Positions 44,637 through 53,873 of a stretch of 64,000 bases of DNA are shown piece after piece (positions within the stretch are counted from its first letter, which is position 1; every line of letters begins with the position of its first letter). The notes under the pieces are model-generated. The model did not search any database. It was not told the DNA's origin and saw nothing but the letters and a program-made list of their open reading frames with translations. Both the position numbers and the translations under genes were made by a program. The stretch comes from Enterovibrio gelatinilyticus (lineage in GTDB: Bacteria > Pseudomonadota > Gammaproteobacteria > Enterobacterales > Vibrionaceae), in assembly GCF_028683095.1 (NCBI RefSeq), contig NZ_JAJUBC010000001.1:290197-354196 (forward strand), written 5' to 3'.

Positions 44637-46205
44637 CTATTCGATAAGCGTAATGGAATCTAATATCCCCTTACCGCTATGAATGCCACCTTCGTTTTCT
44701 CGTGCGGGTTTACTGCGAACTAGGTAGCCTGCGTAGCCATTGTACTCTGTGACAGGCGCGCCGTTAAAATAGGCCGTAAACAGACCAATCTCACTGACCA
44801 AATCATCCACCAGCGTTTGCTCGCCATTGCGCACGGCAATGGTCGGGCGCTCTCGTTCGTGTGGATATAACCGCTGCATCAATGCCCACGCATCATAATC
44901 TTCAGGCTTTAAGCTGGCGAGCTTATTTGCAATATCGTCCCCGAAGACACAGTGACCACCGCCCTCGCCTTGGTTTTTCAGCACCCAAGCGTGTTTGTCA
45001 GCATCTGATTTAAACCATTCGAGGGTTTGGGCGCTGACTGGCAGCATGTCTGCCAATACACTTTTCACTCGCAACGCTTCTTCTTCGCTCAATGCCCAAC
45101 GGGTTAAATCTCGCGCCGTCATCATTGTAAGGAGCATCTGCATGGTTTTGCTGGTTGCCAGTTGTTGCCCTACGGTCGCGTTCACTGCCACATGGTGTTG
45201 TTCAATAAATACGCGGGTTTGGCTCAGCGTTTCACAACACTCTTCTTCGCACAATTCAGGCGCAAAATAGTCTGAGTATTGGTAACCGGCGCGGAGATAT
45301 ACCACATCAATCGCCCCAATGTCTTTCAAGATCAAGCGTTGGTTTTCGCCAGTCGATAATTGCGTCGCTAATTGATCAAACGTACGGCGTACCGTGCGAA
45401 CACCACGTTGTTGTAATGCCACTTCCAATAGATGCTGATCATAAACATTGTCTTCATTTTTTTGCACCACCATCAAGAACGTGCGCTGCCCTTCGCCACC
45501 AAAATGCGCTCGAATTTCTTGCGCAGCAATAGCAATACCGTGCGCCAATTGGTCTAAACAGGCATTGTCTGCAGGGACAGCAGTTGGCGATTCTACCCAT
45601 GCGTTATAGGTATCGGGCCATTGGCGGCGCATGTAATCATGCAGTTCATTGGCACGTTGTCCAAAAGGCCCCATTCCCGCTGCAATACCATTGAATTCGA
45701 TCACTTTCGCGCCTTGTTGACGGTCATCCATGTAATCGGTGCGCATCAAAAGGAGCGGCTTGCGCTCCGCCATTATCGGCGCGTGTTCCGTCCCATGAAT
45801 TTGCGCATGCATTTTCAGCAAACGGCCAAAGAATGGATCCGCGTTTGCCATGCTGCGAAGTGATGACTGCAAAAAGGCGTGGTCTTCTGACACTTGGCTG
45901 ATCAATTTGGTCAGCAACGGCGTCACATTCATTAGGTGGTCGAATACATGACGTTTCATGGTCATCGGGGCAAGGCTATACGGACAATGTCTCGCGGTTC
46001 CATCCGCATTTTTTATTGCCACGCCATGCATGATTTGCCACTGGCATGCTTCGTCTGTGATTTGTTTATCAACGATTGGAGAATTCACTGTGTTCACCTT
46101 ACTACTACCTTCGACGCATGTTGTTTGTGTATTAACGCTGCGTATAACACCATTTGATGACGTTTCATGCTGTTGCCAAGCCGAGATGGGCATTTTCTGT
46201 TTCAT
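44637..46205 (-). CDS. Eukaryotic-type glutathione synthetase-like ATP-grasp ligase
   Basis: About 522 residues from the ATG at 46205, overlapping the upstream ABC gene by 41 bases; a start at 46253 is less likely. It is homologous to human/plant glutathione synthetase, not to bacterial GshB: MRTDYMDDRQQG and KVIEFNGIAAGMG (substrate/Mg site), VVYLRAGYQYSDY, the glycine-rich lid VLKNQGEGGGHCVFGDD and YNGYAGYLVRSKP near the end. The enzyme family joins gamma-Glu-Cys to a C-terminal amino acid using ATP. The A-loop that contacts that amino acid reads GGIHSGKGILD (His509-Ser510) where glycine-using enzymes have GGVAAGVAVLD. It sits in an operon with gshA and a two-part exporter. Confidence 0.88.
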   Translation of the reverse strand: MKQKMPISAWQQHETSSNGVIRSVNTQTTCVEGSSKVNTVNSPIVDKQITDEACQWQIMHGVAIKNADGTARHCPYSLAPMTMKRHVFDHLMNVTPLLTKLISQVSEDHAFLQSSLRSMANADPFFGRLLKMHAQIHGTEHAPIMAERKPLLLMRTDYMDDRQQGAKVIEFNGIAAGMGPFGQRANELHDYMRRQWPDTYNAWVESPTAVPADNACLDQLAHGIAIAAQEIRAHFGGEGQRTFLMVVQKNEDNVYDQHLLEVALQQRGVRTVRRTFDQLATQLSTGENQRLILKDIGAIDVVYLRAGYQYSDYFAPELCEEECCETLSQTRVFIEQHHVAVNATVGQQLATSKTMQMLLTMMTARDLTRWALSEEEALRVKSVLADMLPVSAQTLEWFKSDADKHAWVLKNQGEGGGHCVFGDDIANKLASLKPEDYDAWALMQRLYPHERERPTIAVRNGEQTLVDDLVSEIGLFTAYFNGAPVTEYNGYAGYLVRSKPARENEGGIHSGKGILDSITLIE

Positions 46206-47949
46206 GTTCTTCTTGTTCTTTCTGTGCAAGATATAACTCTCGGTACTCACCAATTTGAGCCACTAGCTCGTCATGGGTACCGCGTTGAACAACCTTCCCT
46301 TTGCTCATTACTAATATTTGATCCGCGTTCTTAATGGTTGAAAGGCGATGCGCCACTGCAATAACTGTTCGTCCATGTTGAATATTTGATAACGCGCTTT
46401 TAACAGCTTCTTCGGTTTCGCTGTCAATGTTGGCCGTCGCTTCATCCAGCAAATAGATCTCGGGCCCATGAGCAAAAACACGTGCCAACGCAATCAGTTG
46501 CTTTTCACCCACAGACAATGATGAACCGCCATTGCCGGGTTGATGTTCATACCCTTCAGGTAAGCGCTCGATAAACGCTGATGCGTTCACTTCTCTGGCA
46601 GCATCAATCGCAGCATCTGAGCGGCTTTCACCCTGCATTAAATCGATGTTCTCTCGAATGGATCCGCTAAACATGTAAGGGTCTTGCGAGACCAAGCCAA
46701 ACAGACGACGAATTTGCGCATCAGGCAGATTGTCGATGCGTCGTCCACCCACCAAAATGTCGCCTTCATGATGCGGATAAAAACGCATCAGCAAGTTCAC
46801 CACCGAACTTTTCCCACTACCACTAGGGCCGACAATGGCTGTGAACTGGCCACTTTTTGCCACGAAACTGACATCATCCAGCGCGTTAACACCCTCTTCA
46901 TACGCTAAACGCACATGCTTGAACTCGATGTCTTTTCGCGGCGCAAGTTCGACCATTGGCGCATCGTCTTTTTGGGCGTGATGAACAGGCTCATCAAGGA
47001 TTTCGAAAATACGCGCGGAGGACACCAACGCCACCTGCATCTTTCGAAGTTCCATCGACAGCTGCCTAAACGGTTCGAAGAAGCGTTCGATGTAGTTCAA
47101 GAAGGCGTAAAGCGTACCGACTTCGACCACGGTTTGTAGCGAAGCATTACCAAACCAAGCCACGATGCCAAGCGCGGTTAATGAACCCACCAAACGCGTG
47201 AATGGCAGCAGCATCAAACTGTCTACGGCGATCGAGCGGGTGCGGAAGTTAAACCATGTATCGTTGTCTTTTTCGAAGCGCGCTTTAAACGCGTTCTCTT
47301 GGCGAAATGCCTGTACCAATGACATGCCTTGAAGCGATTCACTGATGGTGTTGTTGATATGGCTAATCTGAATGCGAATCCCATCAAACACGGGCGTCGA
47401 CACCTTGCGGTAAATCTGCATGGTTGCTAGCAACACCGGAATCAATGCCAGGCTGATAATCGCCAAACGCCAATCCAGCAACGCTATCGCAACGAAAATA
47501 CCCACGATGCGCAAACTTCCCTGAATGATAGTGGGAAAGGTCGACACAAACAGATCACGCAGCGATTCGGTGTCATTAGTAACATAAGACACCATACGAC
47601 CTGTTGATAGGCGATCAAACGCCGCAATCGGCAGTCTCAATACATGATCAAACAGCTGCTTGCGAACATCGTTGACCACTAACAAGGCGCCATGTTTGAA
47701 CGAGAGAGACTGCAAATACTGAAAGCCTGCTTGGCACATATAAAGCACCAACACTGCAGCGCTCAGCACGCCTAAGTGCTTCCAATCAAACTGCTGAGGC
47801 ACGATCACTTCATCAATGATGACTTTTGCCAACCAAGGAATCGTCATTTCCGCTGTTACAGACACCATCAAGAATGCAAAGGCGACGGCAAATCGCGCCT
47901 TGTGTGGCAAGGTGAAACGGACGAGTCGCACCATAGATTTACTCAACAT
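46165..47949 (-). CDS. ABC exporter half-transporter, MdlB-like
   Basis: 594 residues: six transmembrane helices (about 15-310) then a complete nucleotide-binding domain with Walker A AIVGPSGSGKSSVV, signature SSLSVGEKQLIALAR, Walker B IYLLDEATANIDS with catalytic Glu, and H-loop VAHRLST. It overlaps the neighbouring half-transporter by 11 bases and the synthetase gene by 41, so the three are tightly coupled. It should pair with the neighbour as a heterodimer; export of the thiol peptide made by the flanking enzymes is the natural inference. Confidence 0.9.
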   Translation of the reverse strand: MLSKSMVRLVRFTLPHKARFAVAFAFLMVSVTAEMTIPWLAKVIIDEVIVPQQFDWKHLGVLSAAVLVLYMCQAGFQYLQSLSFKHGALLVVNDVRKQLFDHVLRLPIAAFDRLSTGRMVSYVTNDTESLRDLFVSTFPTIIQGSLRIVGIFVAIALLDWRLAIISLALIPVLLATMQIYRKVSTPVFDGIRIQISHINNTISESLQGMSLVQAFRQENAFKARFEKDNDTWFNFRTRSIAVDSLMLLPFTRLVGSLTALGIVAWFGNASLQTVVEVGTLYAFLNYIERFFEPFRQLSMELRKMQVALVSSARIFEILDEPVHHAQKDDAPMVELAPRKDIEFKHVRLAYEEGVNALDDVSFVAKSGQFTAIVGPSGSGKSSVVNLLMRFYPHHEGDILVGGRRIDNLPDAQIRRLFGLVSQDPYMFSGSIRENIDLMQGESRSDAAIDAAREVNASAFIERLPEGYEHQPGNGGSSLSVGEKQLIALARVFAHGPEIYLLDEATANIDSETEEAVKSALSNIQHGRTVIAVAHRLSTIKNADQILVMSKGKVVQRGTHDELVAQIGEYRELYLAQKEQEEHETENAHLGLATA

Positions 47950-49822
47950 GGCTTACCTCTTCCACATTAGCGTTATTAACGTCGTGGTTGTCATGCGTGA
48001 TTGACGTGTGTAACTGAACATGTGTGTGGGCTTGGCGTTCATACACGGTGGCGTACCACCCCTTTTCTGCCATTAATGCCTGATGTTTACCGCGTTCAAC
48101 TACCTTGCCTTGATCGAGCACGAGAATGTCATCGGCATTGCGCAAGTTAGGCAAACGTTGTGTCACCAACAGCATGGACTTATGACCATAGTGTGTCTTC
48201 AAGTTCTGACGAACGATGGCCTCTGTTTTCATGTCTAGCGCACTGAATGGGTCATCCAACAGCAAAATATCGGCATCCACTAACAATGCACGTGCCAACG
48301 CTATGCGCTGTCTCTGGCCACCTGAAAGGTTCGTCCCATTCTCACTGAGCTGGGCATCAAATCCATCAGTCATCGCTTCAATTTCCTGCTTGATGCCTGC
48401 CATTTCGGCAACAAACGCGACTTCTTCATCTGTTGCATGAGGTTTCCCCATGGCGATATTTTCTGAAATTGAACCTGAGAACAACAACGGCTTTTGAGGC
48501 ACCCAAGCGAGTTTTCCCCGGAGTGAATCAAACGTCAGGTGCTCGGTATTTATGCCAGCCAATGTGATCTCAGATTGCACATCGCCCAAACCGTATTGAC
48601 GCATGATCAGGCTGATCAAGGTACTTTTCCCACCGCCTGTTGGGCCGGTGATGCCAACAAAACCACCCGCTGGTATCGTAAACGCCACGTCTTTGAGTGC
48701 CGGTATTGATGTGCCAGAAGATGACGTATCAATAGTTGAGGTATCAGTAGATGAAGTGCCAATAGATGAAGCACCTACATATGAGGTGTAAGCAAATGAA
48801 CGCACATTCACAGAAATGTTCGAAGGGGCACCGTTAGGAATCACGGCGTGTCCTTCTACCACGTCTGGCTTTTGAGCAAACAACGCTTCAAGACGCTTCC
48901 AAGACGTATTACCACGTTGGAACACGTTGAACTGCCAGCCAAATTGCAGGAACGGACCCAGTAACTGCGCAAGGTACAAGGTGAAGCTCGTAAACAAACC
49001 AACGGTAATGGCATTTTCGCTGATCATCCATCCGCCATACGCAAGGGTGATGACAAACGAGGTGCCGTAGATCAATTGAATAGTTGGCCCAAACAATGAA
49101 TCGACTTTCGCAACATCAATGTTAGCTTCTAGCGTCTCATCCAGCTTTTCATCAAAACGCGCTTTTTGTCGCGGGTTAATGCCATGAGAACGCACGGCAC
49201 GAATACCTGCCACAGTTTCACGCACTTCTTCGTTCAAGTGAGAAAATGCCTGCTGCGCGCGTCCAAAGTGTTTTTGCATACCTACGCCGTAACGATTGGT
49301 AACCAGTACCAATAGCGGAAACGGCAACAATGCGACGGCAGTAAGATGGCCGCTAACCAAAAACACCATGCCGAAGATCACGGTAAAGCCTGCAATTAAA
49401 GAATCCACCAACGTCATCACGCCATCACCCGCAGCGGATTCCACCGCATTCAGATCGTTAGTGGCGTGTGCCATTAAATCGCCTGCTGTGTGCTTGCCAT
49501 AGAACGACGGTGACATGGCTGTGAAATGCAAAAACAAATCGCGCCGGATCACACGGGAGACCTCTATGGCTGCCCCATAAAGCTGGCTATTCCACACATA
49601 CCTGAGCGCATACATGGCGATCGCTGCGAAAAAAATACCCGCTAAGTGGGTCATCAATAATTGGCTTGTGAGCGCATCATTACTGATCGCATCAACAATA
49701 CGTCCAATCAACCAAGGTGGTGCCAAGTTAAGTATCGCGACGGTTTGCAACGCAAAAAACGCGATCAGATATCGGCGAGTACATAGCTTCATGTAGCCGC
49801 GCATTTTCCAAATTAATTCCAT
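47939..49822 (-). CDS. ABC exporter half-transporter, MdlA-like, with degenerate ATP site
   Basis: 627 residues: six helices (about 15-310), then a nucleotide-binding domain with Walker A GITGPTGGGKSTLI and signature NLSGGQRQRIALARAL. The catalytic Glu after Walker B is Asp (ILLLDDPFSALD) and the H-loop His is Gln (VTQRLPN). Such degeneracy is usual in one half of heterodimeric exporters. Between the A-loop strand (RSFAYTSY) and PALKDVAF there is a 26-residue Ser/Thr-rich insertion built of five-residue repeats. The gene begins 43 bases after gshA ends. Confidence 0.9.
   Translation of the reverse strand: MELIWKMRGYMKLCTRRYLIAFFALQTVAILNLAPPWLIGRIVDAISNDALTSQLLMTHLAGIFFAAIAMYALRYVWNSQLYGAAIEVSRVIRRDLFLHFTAMSPSFYGKHTAGDLMAHATNDLNAVESAAGDGVMTLVDSLIAGFTVIFGMVFLVSGHLTAVALLPFPLLVLVTNRYGVGMQKHFGRAQQAFSHLNEEVRETVAGIRAVRSHGINPRQKARFDEKLDETLEANIDVAKVDSLFGPTIQLIYGTSFVITLAYGGWMISENAITVGLFTSFTLYLAQLLGPFLQFGWQFNVFQRGNTSWKRLEALFAQKPDVVEGHAVIPNGAPSNISVNVRSFAYTSYVGASSIGTSSTDTSTIDTSSSGTSIPALKDVAFTIPAGGFVGITGPTGGGKSTLISLIMRQYGLGDVQSEITLAGINTEHLTFDSLRGKLAWVPQKPLLFSGSISENIAMGKPHATDEEVAFVAEMAGIKQEIEAMTDGFDAQLSENGTNLSGGQRQRIALARALLVDADILLLDDPFSALDMKTEAIVRQNLKTHYGHKSMLLVTQRLPNLRNADDILVLDQGKVVERGKHQALMAEKGWYATVYERQAHTHVQLHTSITHDNHDVNNANVEEVSHVE
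48718..48794 (-). repeat. 15-bp tandem repeats within the MdlA-like gene
   Basis: About five units of 15 bp; on the coding strand they encode GASSI, GTSST, DTSTI, DTSSS and GTSIP. They lie in the linker between the first strands of the nucleotide-binding domain, where length changes keep frame. Copy number is likely to vary between strains. Confidence 0.75.
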
Positions 49823-49865
49823 GGGGTCATCTATTTGAATGAGTAGCTGAAGTTATCAATCACAG

Positions 49866-51404
49866 TTAGCAGTCACACGTAATGGCTGTTTTCTTCGTCA
49901 AGAACGTGCTGAATGGCAATTCCTGCGCATTCTCCAATTCGGCTTGTTGATCAAGTGACGTTGTCACAATCTCATTGAGCTGACCGACGGTCTCAGCCGA
50001 AACGGGGTACGCGCTGTGCGTCAACATATGTCCTTCAGACAATCGTTGAACCAGTTCACGATAACCAATGTCATTAACTACCATGTCGGCCAGCATCATC
50101 GCAGAAGGCGTTAACGACATATCGGAAAGCTTCTGTTTTTCTAACGAAAGGCTCAACGAATACGCCTGCGTGTTGAAACCGCTATCAAACAAGGCGGCAA
50201 CATTACCCATTGCACCTAATAGCGCTTCTCCTAATTCAACAAGCGACACGTCACCATCAACCGTAGGCAGCATGAGATCTGGTTTTCTTCCCATTGTTGT
50301 CACTAATTCAACACGCTGTTGAATCATTAATTGCCCCTCACGGGTCAATGATGGGCTCGGCGCGAGCGCACAATGCGTGAGGAAGAGATCGAGGAAATCG
50401 CTCTGGGTTTCACTCAGGCCCAGCGGCAAATAGGGATTGTTGTCTACCGTGCGAAGCTCAACATACTCAACACCATAACGACACATAGCTTCCAAAGGAC
50501 GCAGTTCTGCATTCACAACTTTCGGTCTCACTGAGCCGTAGAGTTCGTTTTCAAGCTGCAAAATGGCGTTGTTGAGTTGCTGATTGTCATTCAAGTAGCG
50601 GTATTTCTCACTCGGCATCGCCAACAACGCTGAAACGCCTTTCAAATACGCCATTTTATCGTCGTAATTGATTGGATATTTCGATTGTTCGCTGTTGGTG
50701 TAACCCAAACTACTCAATCGCAGCGATGTCGCCCACGGCAGATAAAACGAGTGATCACCCATCGGTTCGAGTTGATGCTCTCGCCCTTCCAAATAGCTTT
50801 TATCCAGCGCAGGAGATGCACCAAATAAAAACGGAATTATCCATCCGTGACGCATCACGTTTCGGATTAGATGGAAGTACTTCTCAGACACATAGTCTGC
50901 AAGAGAAAGCTCAGTCTTTTCATACGCATGCATCCCCTGCCAAAACGCTTCTGGCAACGAGAAGTTGTAATGAATTCCCGAAATAGTTTGCATGCGCTTG
51001 CCATAGCGATTCGCCAAACCTTGGCGATAGCGCATTTTCATCCTGGCCGAGTGCGACGAACCATATTGCGCTGGACTAATGTCACTGTCTGCTGGCAACA
51101 CGGGTGGCAAGCTACCCGCCCACAACAACTCGTTTTCTGGCAATGCGACTGCAACGAAATGATGCAGTGAGGACAAACAATCAAACATCTGCTTTTTGTT
51201 TGTGTACGCTGGCGTGATCAGCTCAAGCTGCGCTTCGGCAAAGTCAGTGGTGATAAACGGATGCGTTAAAGCAGAACCCAAGGTTTTAGGGTGTAAGGTT
51301 TGTGCCAATGCGCCTTTAGGGGTTGTCCGAATGGTTTCCTTTTCAATACCGCGGCGGATGCCTCCTAGCGTGCCTACCAATATTTTTTCTAGTGTTTTCG
51401 TCAT
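49866..51404 (-). CDS. gshA: Glutamate-cysteine ligase, gamma-proteobacterial type
   Basis: About 512 residues from the ATG at 51404, close to the E. coli length (518). GIEKETIRTTPKGALAQTLHP with the catalytic acidic residues, ITTDFAEAQLELITP, SGIHYNFSLPEAFW and CRYGVEYVELRTVDNNPY are family signatures. It joins glutamate and cysteine with ATP, the first step to glutathione. It heads a minus-strand cluster with exporter and synthetase genes. The extended frame to 51452 is not needed. Whether this is the only gshA of the organism or a second copy cannot be seen here. Confidence 0.92.
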   Translation of the reverse strand: MTKTLEKILVGTLGGIRRGIEKETIRTTPKGALAQTLHPKTLGSALTHPFITTDFAEAQLELITPAYTNKKQMFDCLSSLHHFVAVALPENELLWAGSLPPVLPADSDISPAQYGSSHSARMKMRYRQGLANRYGKRMQTISGIHYNFSLPEAFWQGMHAYEKTELSLADYVSEKYFHLIRNVMRHGWIIPFLFGASPALDKSYLEGREHQLEPMGDHSFYLPWATSLRLSSLGYTNSEQSKYPINYDDKMAYLKGVSALLAMPSEKYRYLNDNQQLNNAILQLENELYGSVRPKVVNAELRPLEAMCRYGVEYVELRTVDNNPYLPLGLSETQSDFLDLFLTHCALAPSPSLTREGQLMIQQRVELVTTMGRKPDLMLPTVDGDVSLVELGEALLGAMGNVAALFDSGFNTQAYSLSLSLEKQKLSDMSLTPSAMMLADMVVNDIGYRELVQRLSEGHMLTHSAYPVSAETVGQLNEIVTTSLDQQAELENAQELPFSTFLTKKTAITCDC

Positions 51405-51590
51405 CTTTCTTATATTCAGCAATGAGTGACATAAAATCACCACATAAAACATGCGTGGTGTTTCAGTGTTCTTTACCTATAAGACGAAGACAAACGAGAA
51501 AAGACGACGAAAAGTGACATTTATTTTCGCCTCCATAATGTTAAGGGTTCTAAAAATTTTTCCACCTTCAAACACGCAAATTTGGGCAGG

Positions 51591-51624
51591 ATAAAAAAGG
51601 CCTCACCCCGAAAGGTAAGGCCAG
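51591..51624 (-). terminator. Intrinsic terminator of the yaiL-like gene
   Basis: GGCCTCACC (51599-51607) pairs with GGTAAGGCC (51614-51622) apart from one mismatch; on the minus strand TTTTTTATCC follows. It lies just after the DUF2058 stop and isolates that gene from gshA. Confidence 0.85.
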
Positions 51625-51650
51625 AAGTTATCTTCCAGATGCGGGGGCGC

Positions 51651-52172
51651 TTACCACATCAAATCATCTGGGATTTGGAAATCTGCGTACGGATCATCTT
51701 CATCAATTTCCTGCTCCGACACGGCATTGTTCACTATGATCGTTTCTTCATCGCGCTGGCTGATTTTGTCTGCAACCACGCCTGGAACAATGGCATAGCC
51801 ATCAAGGTAGCGGGCAATGGCTAAGCGACCATTCACGAGTTGCGCTTGGATATCTTTGGTGACGTATAACTTTTTCACTAACGTGCCATCGGTGAAGTTA
51901 TATCCAATATCGCCATCTTTACGATCGATTTTGTTCATCTCAACCAGTTGCTTCACCTGAGCAAGAATGGCTTTTTTCTGGGCTTCTAACTGCTTCTGGC
52001 GATTCAGTTCCTGATCCTGAGCCATTTGAGCCGTGCGATTTTCTTCTACTGCGGCTTTTGCTGCTTTCGCCATTGTGCGGGATTTTTTCGACGTCTTTCC
52101 CGCTTTCTTCATTGCTTTTTTATCAATAAGACCCGCTTTAAGCATTTGTTCTTGAAGTGTTAGTTTTGCCAT
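51651..52172 (-). CDS. yaiL: DUF2058 / YaiL family nucleoprotein
   Basis: About 173 residues from the ATG at 52172 (ACGGAG five bases upstream). Starts MAKLTLQEQMLKAGLIDKK and has a Lys/Ala-rich helical N-terminal half (to about residue 85), then DRKDGDIGYNFTDGTLVKKLYVT and an acidic end DDPYADFQIPDDLMW. These are diagnostic of the DUF2058/YaiL family, small nucleic-acid-associated proteins of gamma-proteobacteria with no settled function. Confidence 0.9.
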   Translation of the reverse strand: MAKLTLQEQMLKAGLIDKKAMKKAGKTSKKSRTMAKAAKAAVEENRTAQMAQDQELNRQKQLEAQKKAILAQVKQLVEMNKIDRKDGDIGYNFTDGTLVKKLYVTKDIQAQLVNGRLAIARYLDGYAIVPGVVADKISQRDEETIIVNNAVSEQEIDEDDPYADFQIPDDLMW

Positions 52173-52193
52173 TTTGACTCCGTCTGCGCACAC

Positions 52194-52589
52194 CTTGTCT
52201 TTATTGAGCGTGCCTGTTTTTGTTCGCCAAACAGTAATTTCGTTTGTTTCTATGGCTCAATAATACCATTGGTTATTGCAGATCCCACATCGATTCCTGC
52301 ATGAGTTGAGATTCAAATTTCACGTTTTTATTGATGTCGCCTCTCTCCGCACATTATTTCGCCAAATCCCTCAATCAAAAGCACGCTGTTCAGGTCCACA
52401 TCAAAGCACAACTAATAATTTTTTTATCAACAGAATCGGAAATAAACCAAGGCTAAATGCCTTTCCCCAAGTGGTTCCGAATCGAAACACTTGTGTAAAA
52501 ACATCAAATATATTTTTTAACATCAGAATTTGCCTTACATCATTCGTACACTTATTTGGACTTTTCAACATTATGTCGAGGATTTATGT
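52194..52589. promoter_or_regulatory. 396-bp divergent region between yaiL and luxM
   Basis: AT-rich, with no gene. It must contain the promoters of the divergent yaiL and luxM genes. I see no lux-box-like 20-bp palindrome in it. Confidence 0.4.
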
Positions 52590-53873
52590 ATGTACGACAA
52601 CACAGCTAACCAACACACATTCACACAAGCACCTCTTTTAGCGAATATTGCGACACCAACGCTACCTTTACCAGCCGATTTTCAACAAGGTATTTCTACA
52701 CCACAAGACATCTTTCTTACCTATATTAGCGACTACATGCTAGCAACACATCATTATGATCTGTTTGAAAAAATCGTTTCCAATCGGACACAAGAAATCA
52801 CTCGATCACAACCTGCCGACACGCCCAAAGGTAACCTCTATACCACGCTCACGGGCAATATTGCGGCTTCAATTTGTGGAGTCACTTCCCTAAGTGGGCT
52901 TCCTGATGATTTTGCCATGATAGAAAAAACAGCCATTGCCCTGTATGGCGACATACTAAGTTGTTGGGCTGCATTTAAAGTGCATCAAATTATTGCTGAC
53001 GCTCAAACACACTTAAACTCTCACCAAGATTCAAATGAAGATGCACAAACGCTAGAAGTAAAACCGGAGAGTTATCGCTACGAAGTGGTGAATAATATTC
53101 GTCATGATGAGCGCTTGTTCATGACCAGTTACAGCGATGTACCCATGAAGCTTTCACTCGCTAATGTTCTGATCAACTTAGAAACATTCGTGAAGCAGCA
53201 GCATTGGTACGAGATGCTCTACTACCTCGATGTCTCATCTTCAGGCGAACACTTCATTTTGTATCAAGAGCAACATGATTACCCGCTACTATTATCATCA
53301 GCACTGATTCAACGCTGGGGTCAGCGTGATAATTGGCTGACATTTGATCCTTTTTTTCAAACAGAAAGTTGGACACTGAGTCTATCCAGTGAGAAAATCA
53401 ACACATTGGAACGCTCCGGAATTTTCTCTAACGGACTGAAAAATAAGTTAAAAACATCATCTGTATCTGCATTCGACTATTCATTGTTGCAAGCAACAAA
53501 ACAAGAGTCTGCGGTCTGTGAGATCATTAGAATGGCCATCGCTGGCCCACGAGAGAAGTTAAATCACATTCTATATTTAACCCTTAAATATCTAACACTT
53601 AAACTTGCCGACATTGGTATTGAAGCGGCTTATACCATCGTGGAACAGCCTTCCATATTGGGTTTTTATCAATCAGTGAATAATGACGGCGACGGAACCT
53701 TGCCGTACGTGTCTTTGTGTCACCAAAAAGTGGAAGGTACTGCTTTAACCACTTATCAAGGTATCGTTTTCACTGGACCAATGAGCCAAGCCTTTGAACA
53801 GTGCAGTTTCAGAGACTACAACAAGAGAATTATAGCGATGCGCAAGCAAGCGAGAGTAATGACGAATGCTTGA
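52590..53873 (+). CDS. luxM: LuxM/AinS-type acyl-homoserine lactone synthase
   Basis: About 427 residues from the ATG at 52590 (CGAGGA eight bases upstream); longer starts lack an RBS. It matches the LuxM family in segments such as KQQHWYEMLYYLDVSSSGEH, QEQHDYPLLLSSALIQRWGQR and the region around FQTESWTLSLSSEK, which resemble V. harveyi LuxM. This family is unrelated to LuxI and makes short acyl-homoserine lactones from acyl donors and S-adenosylmethionine. The next gene, overlapping by 8 bases, encodes the cognate LuxN-type receptor kinase, which strongly supports the call. It is somewhat longer than LuxM/AinS (about 390-400). Confidence 0.88.
   Translation: MYDNTANQHTFTQAPLLANIATPTLPLPADFQQGISTPQDIFLTYISDYMLATHHYDLFEKIVSNRTQEITRSQPADTPKGNLYTTLTGNIAASICGVTSLSGLPDDFAMIEKTAIALYGDILSCWAAFKVHQIIADAQTHLNSHQDSNEDAQTLEVKPESYRYEVVNNIRHDERLFMTSYSDVPMKLSLANVLINLETFVKQQHWYEMLYYLDVSSSGEHFILYQEQHDYPLLLSSALIQRWGQRDNWLTFDPFFQTESWTLSLSSEKINTLERSGIFSNGLKNKLKTSSVSAFDYSLLQATKQESAVCEIIRMAIAGPREKLNHILYLTLKYLTLKLADIGIEAAYTIVEQPSILGFYQSVNNDGDGTLPYVSLCHQKVEGTALTTYQGIVFTGPMSQAFEQCSFRDYNKRIIAMRKQARVMTNA

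Noticed and set aside
45936..46236. Plus-strand frames overlapping the glutathione synthetase start
   Set aside because: Antisense shadows within two well-supported minus-strand genes.
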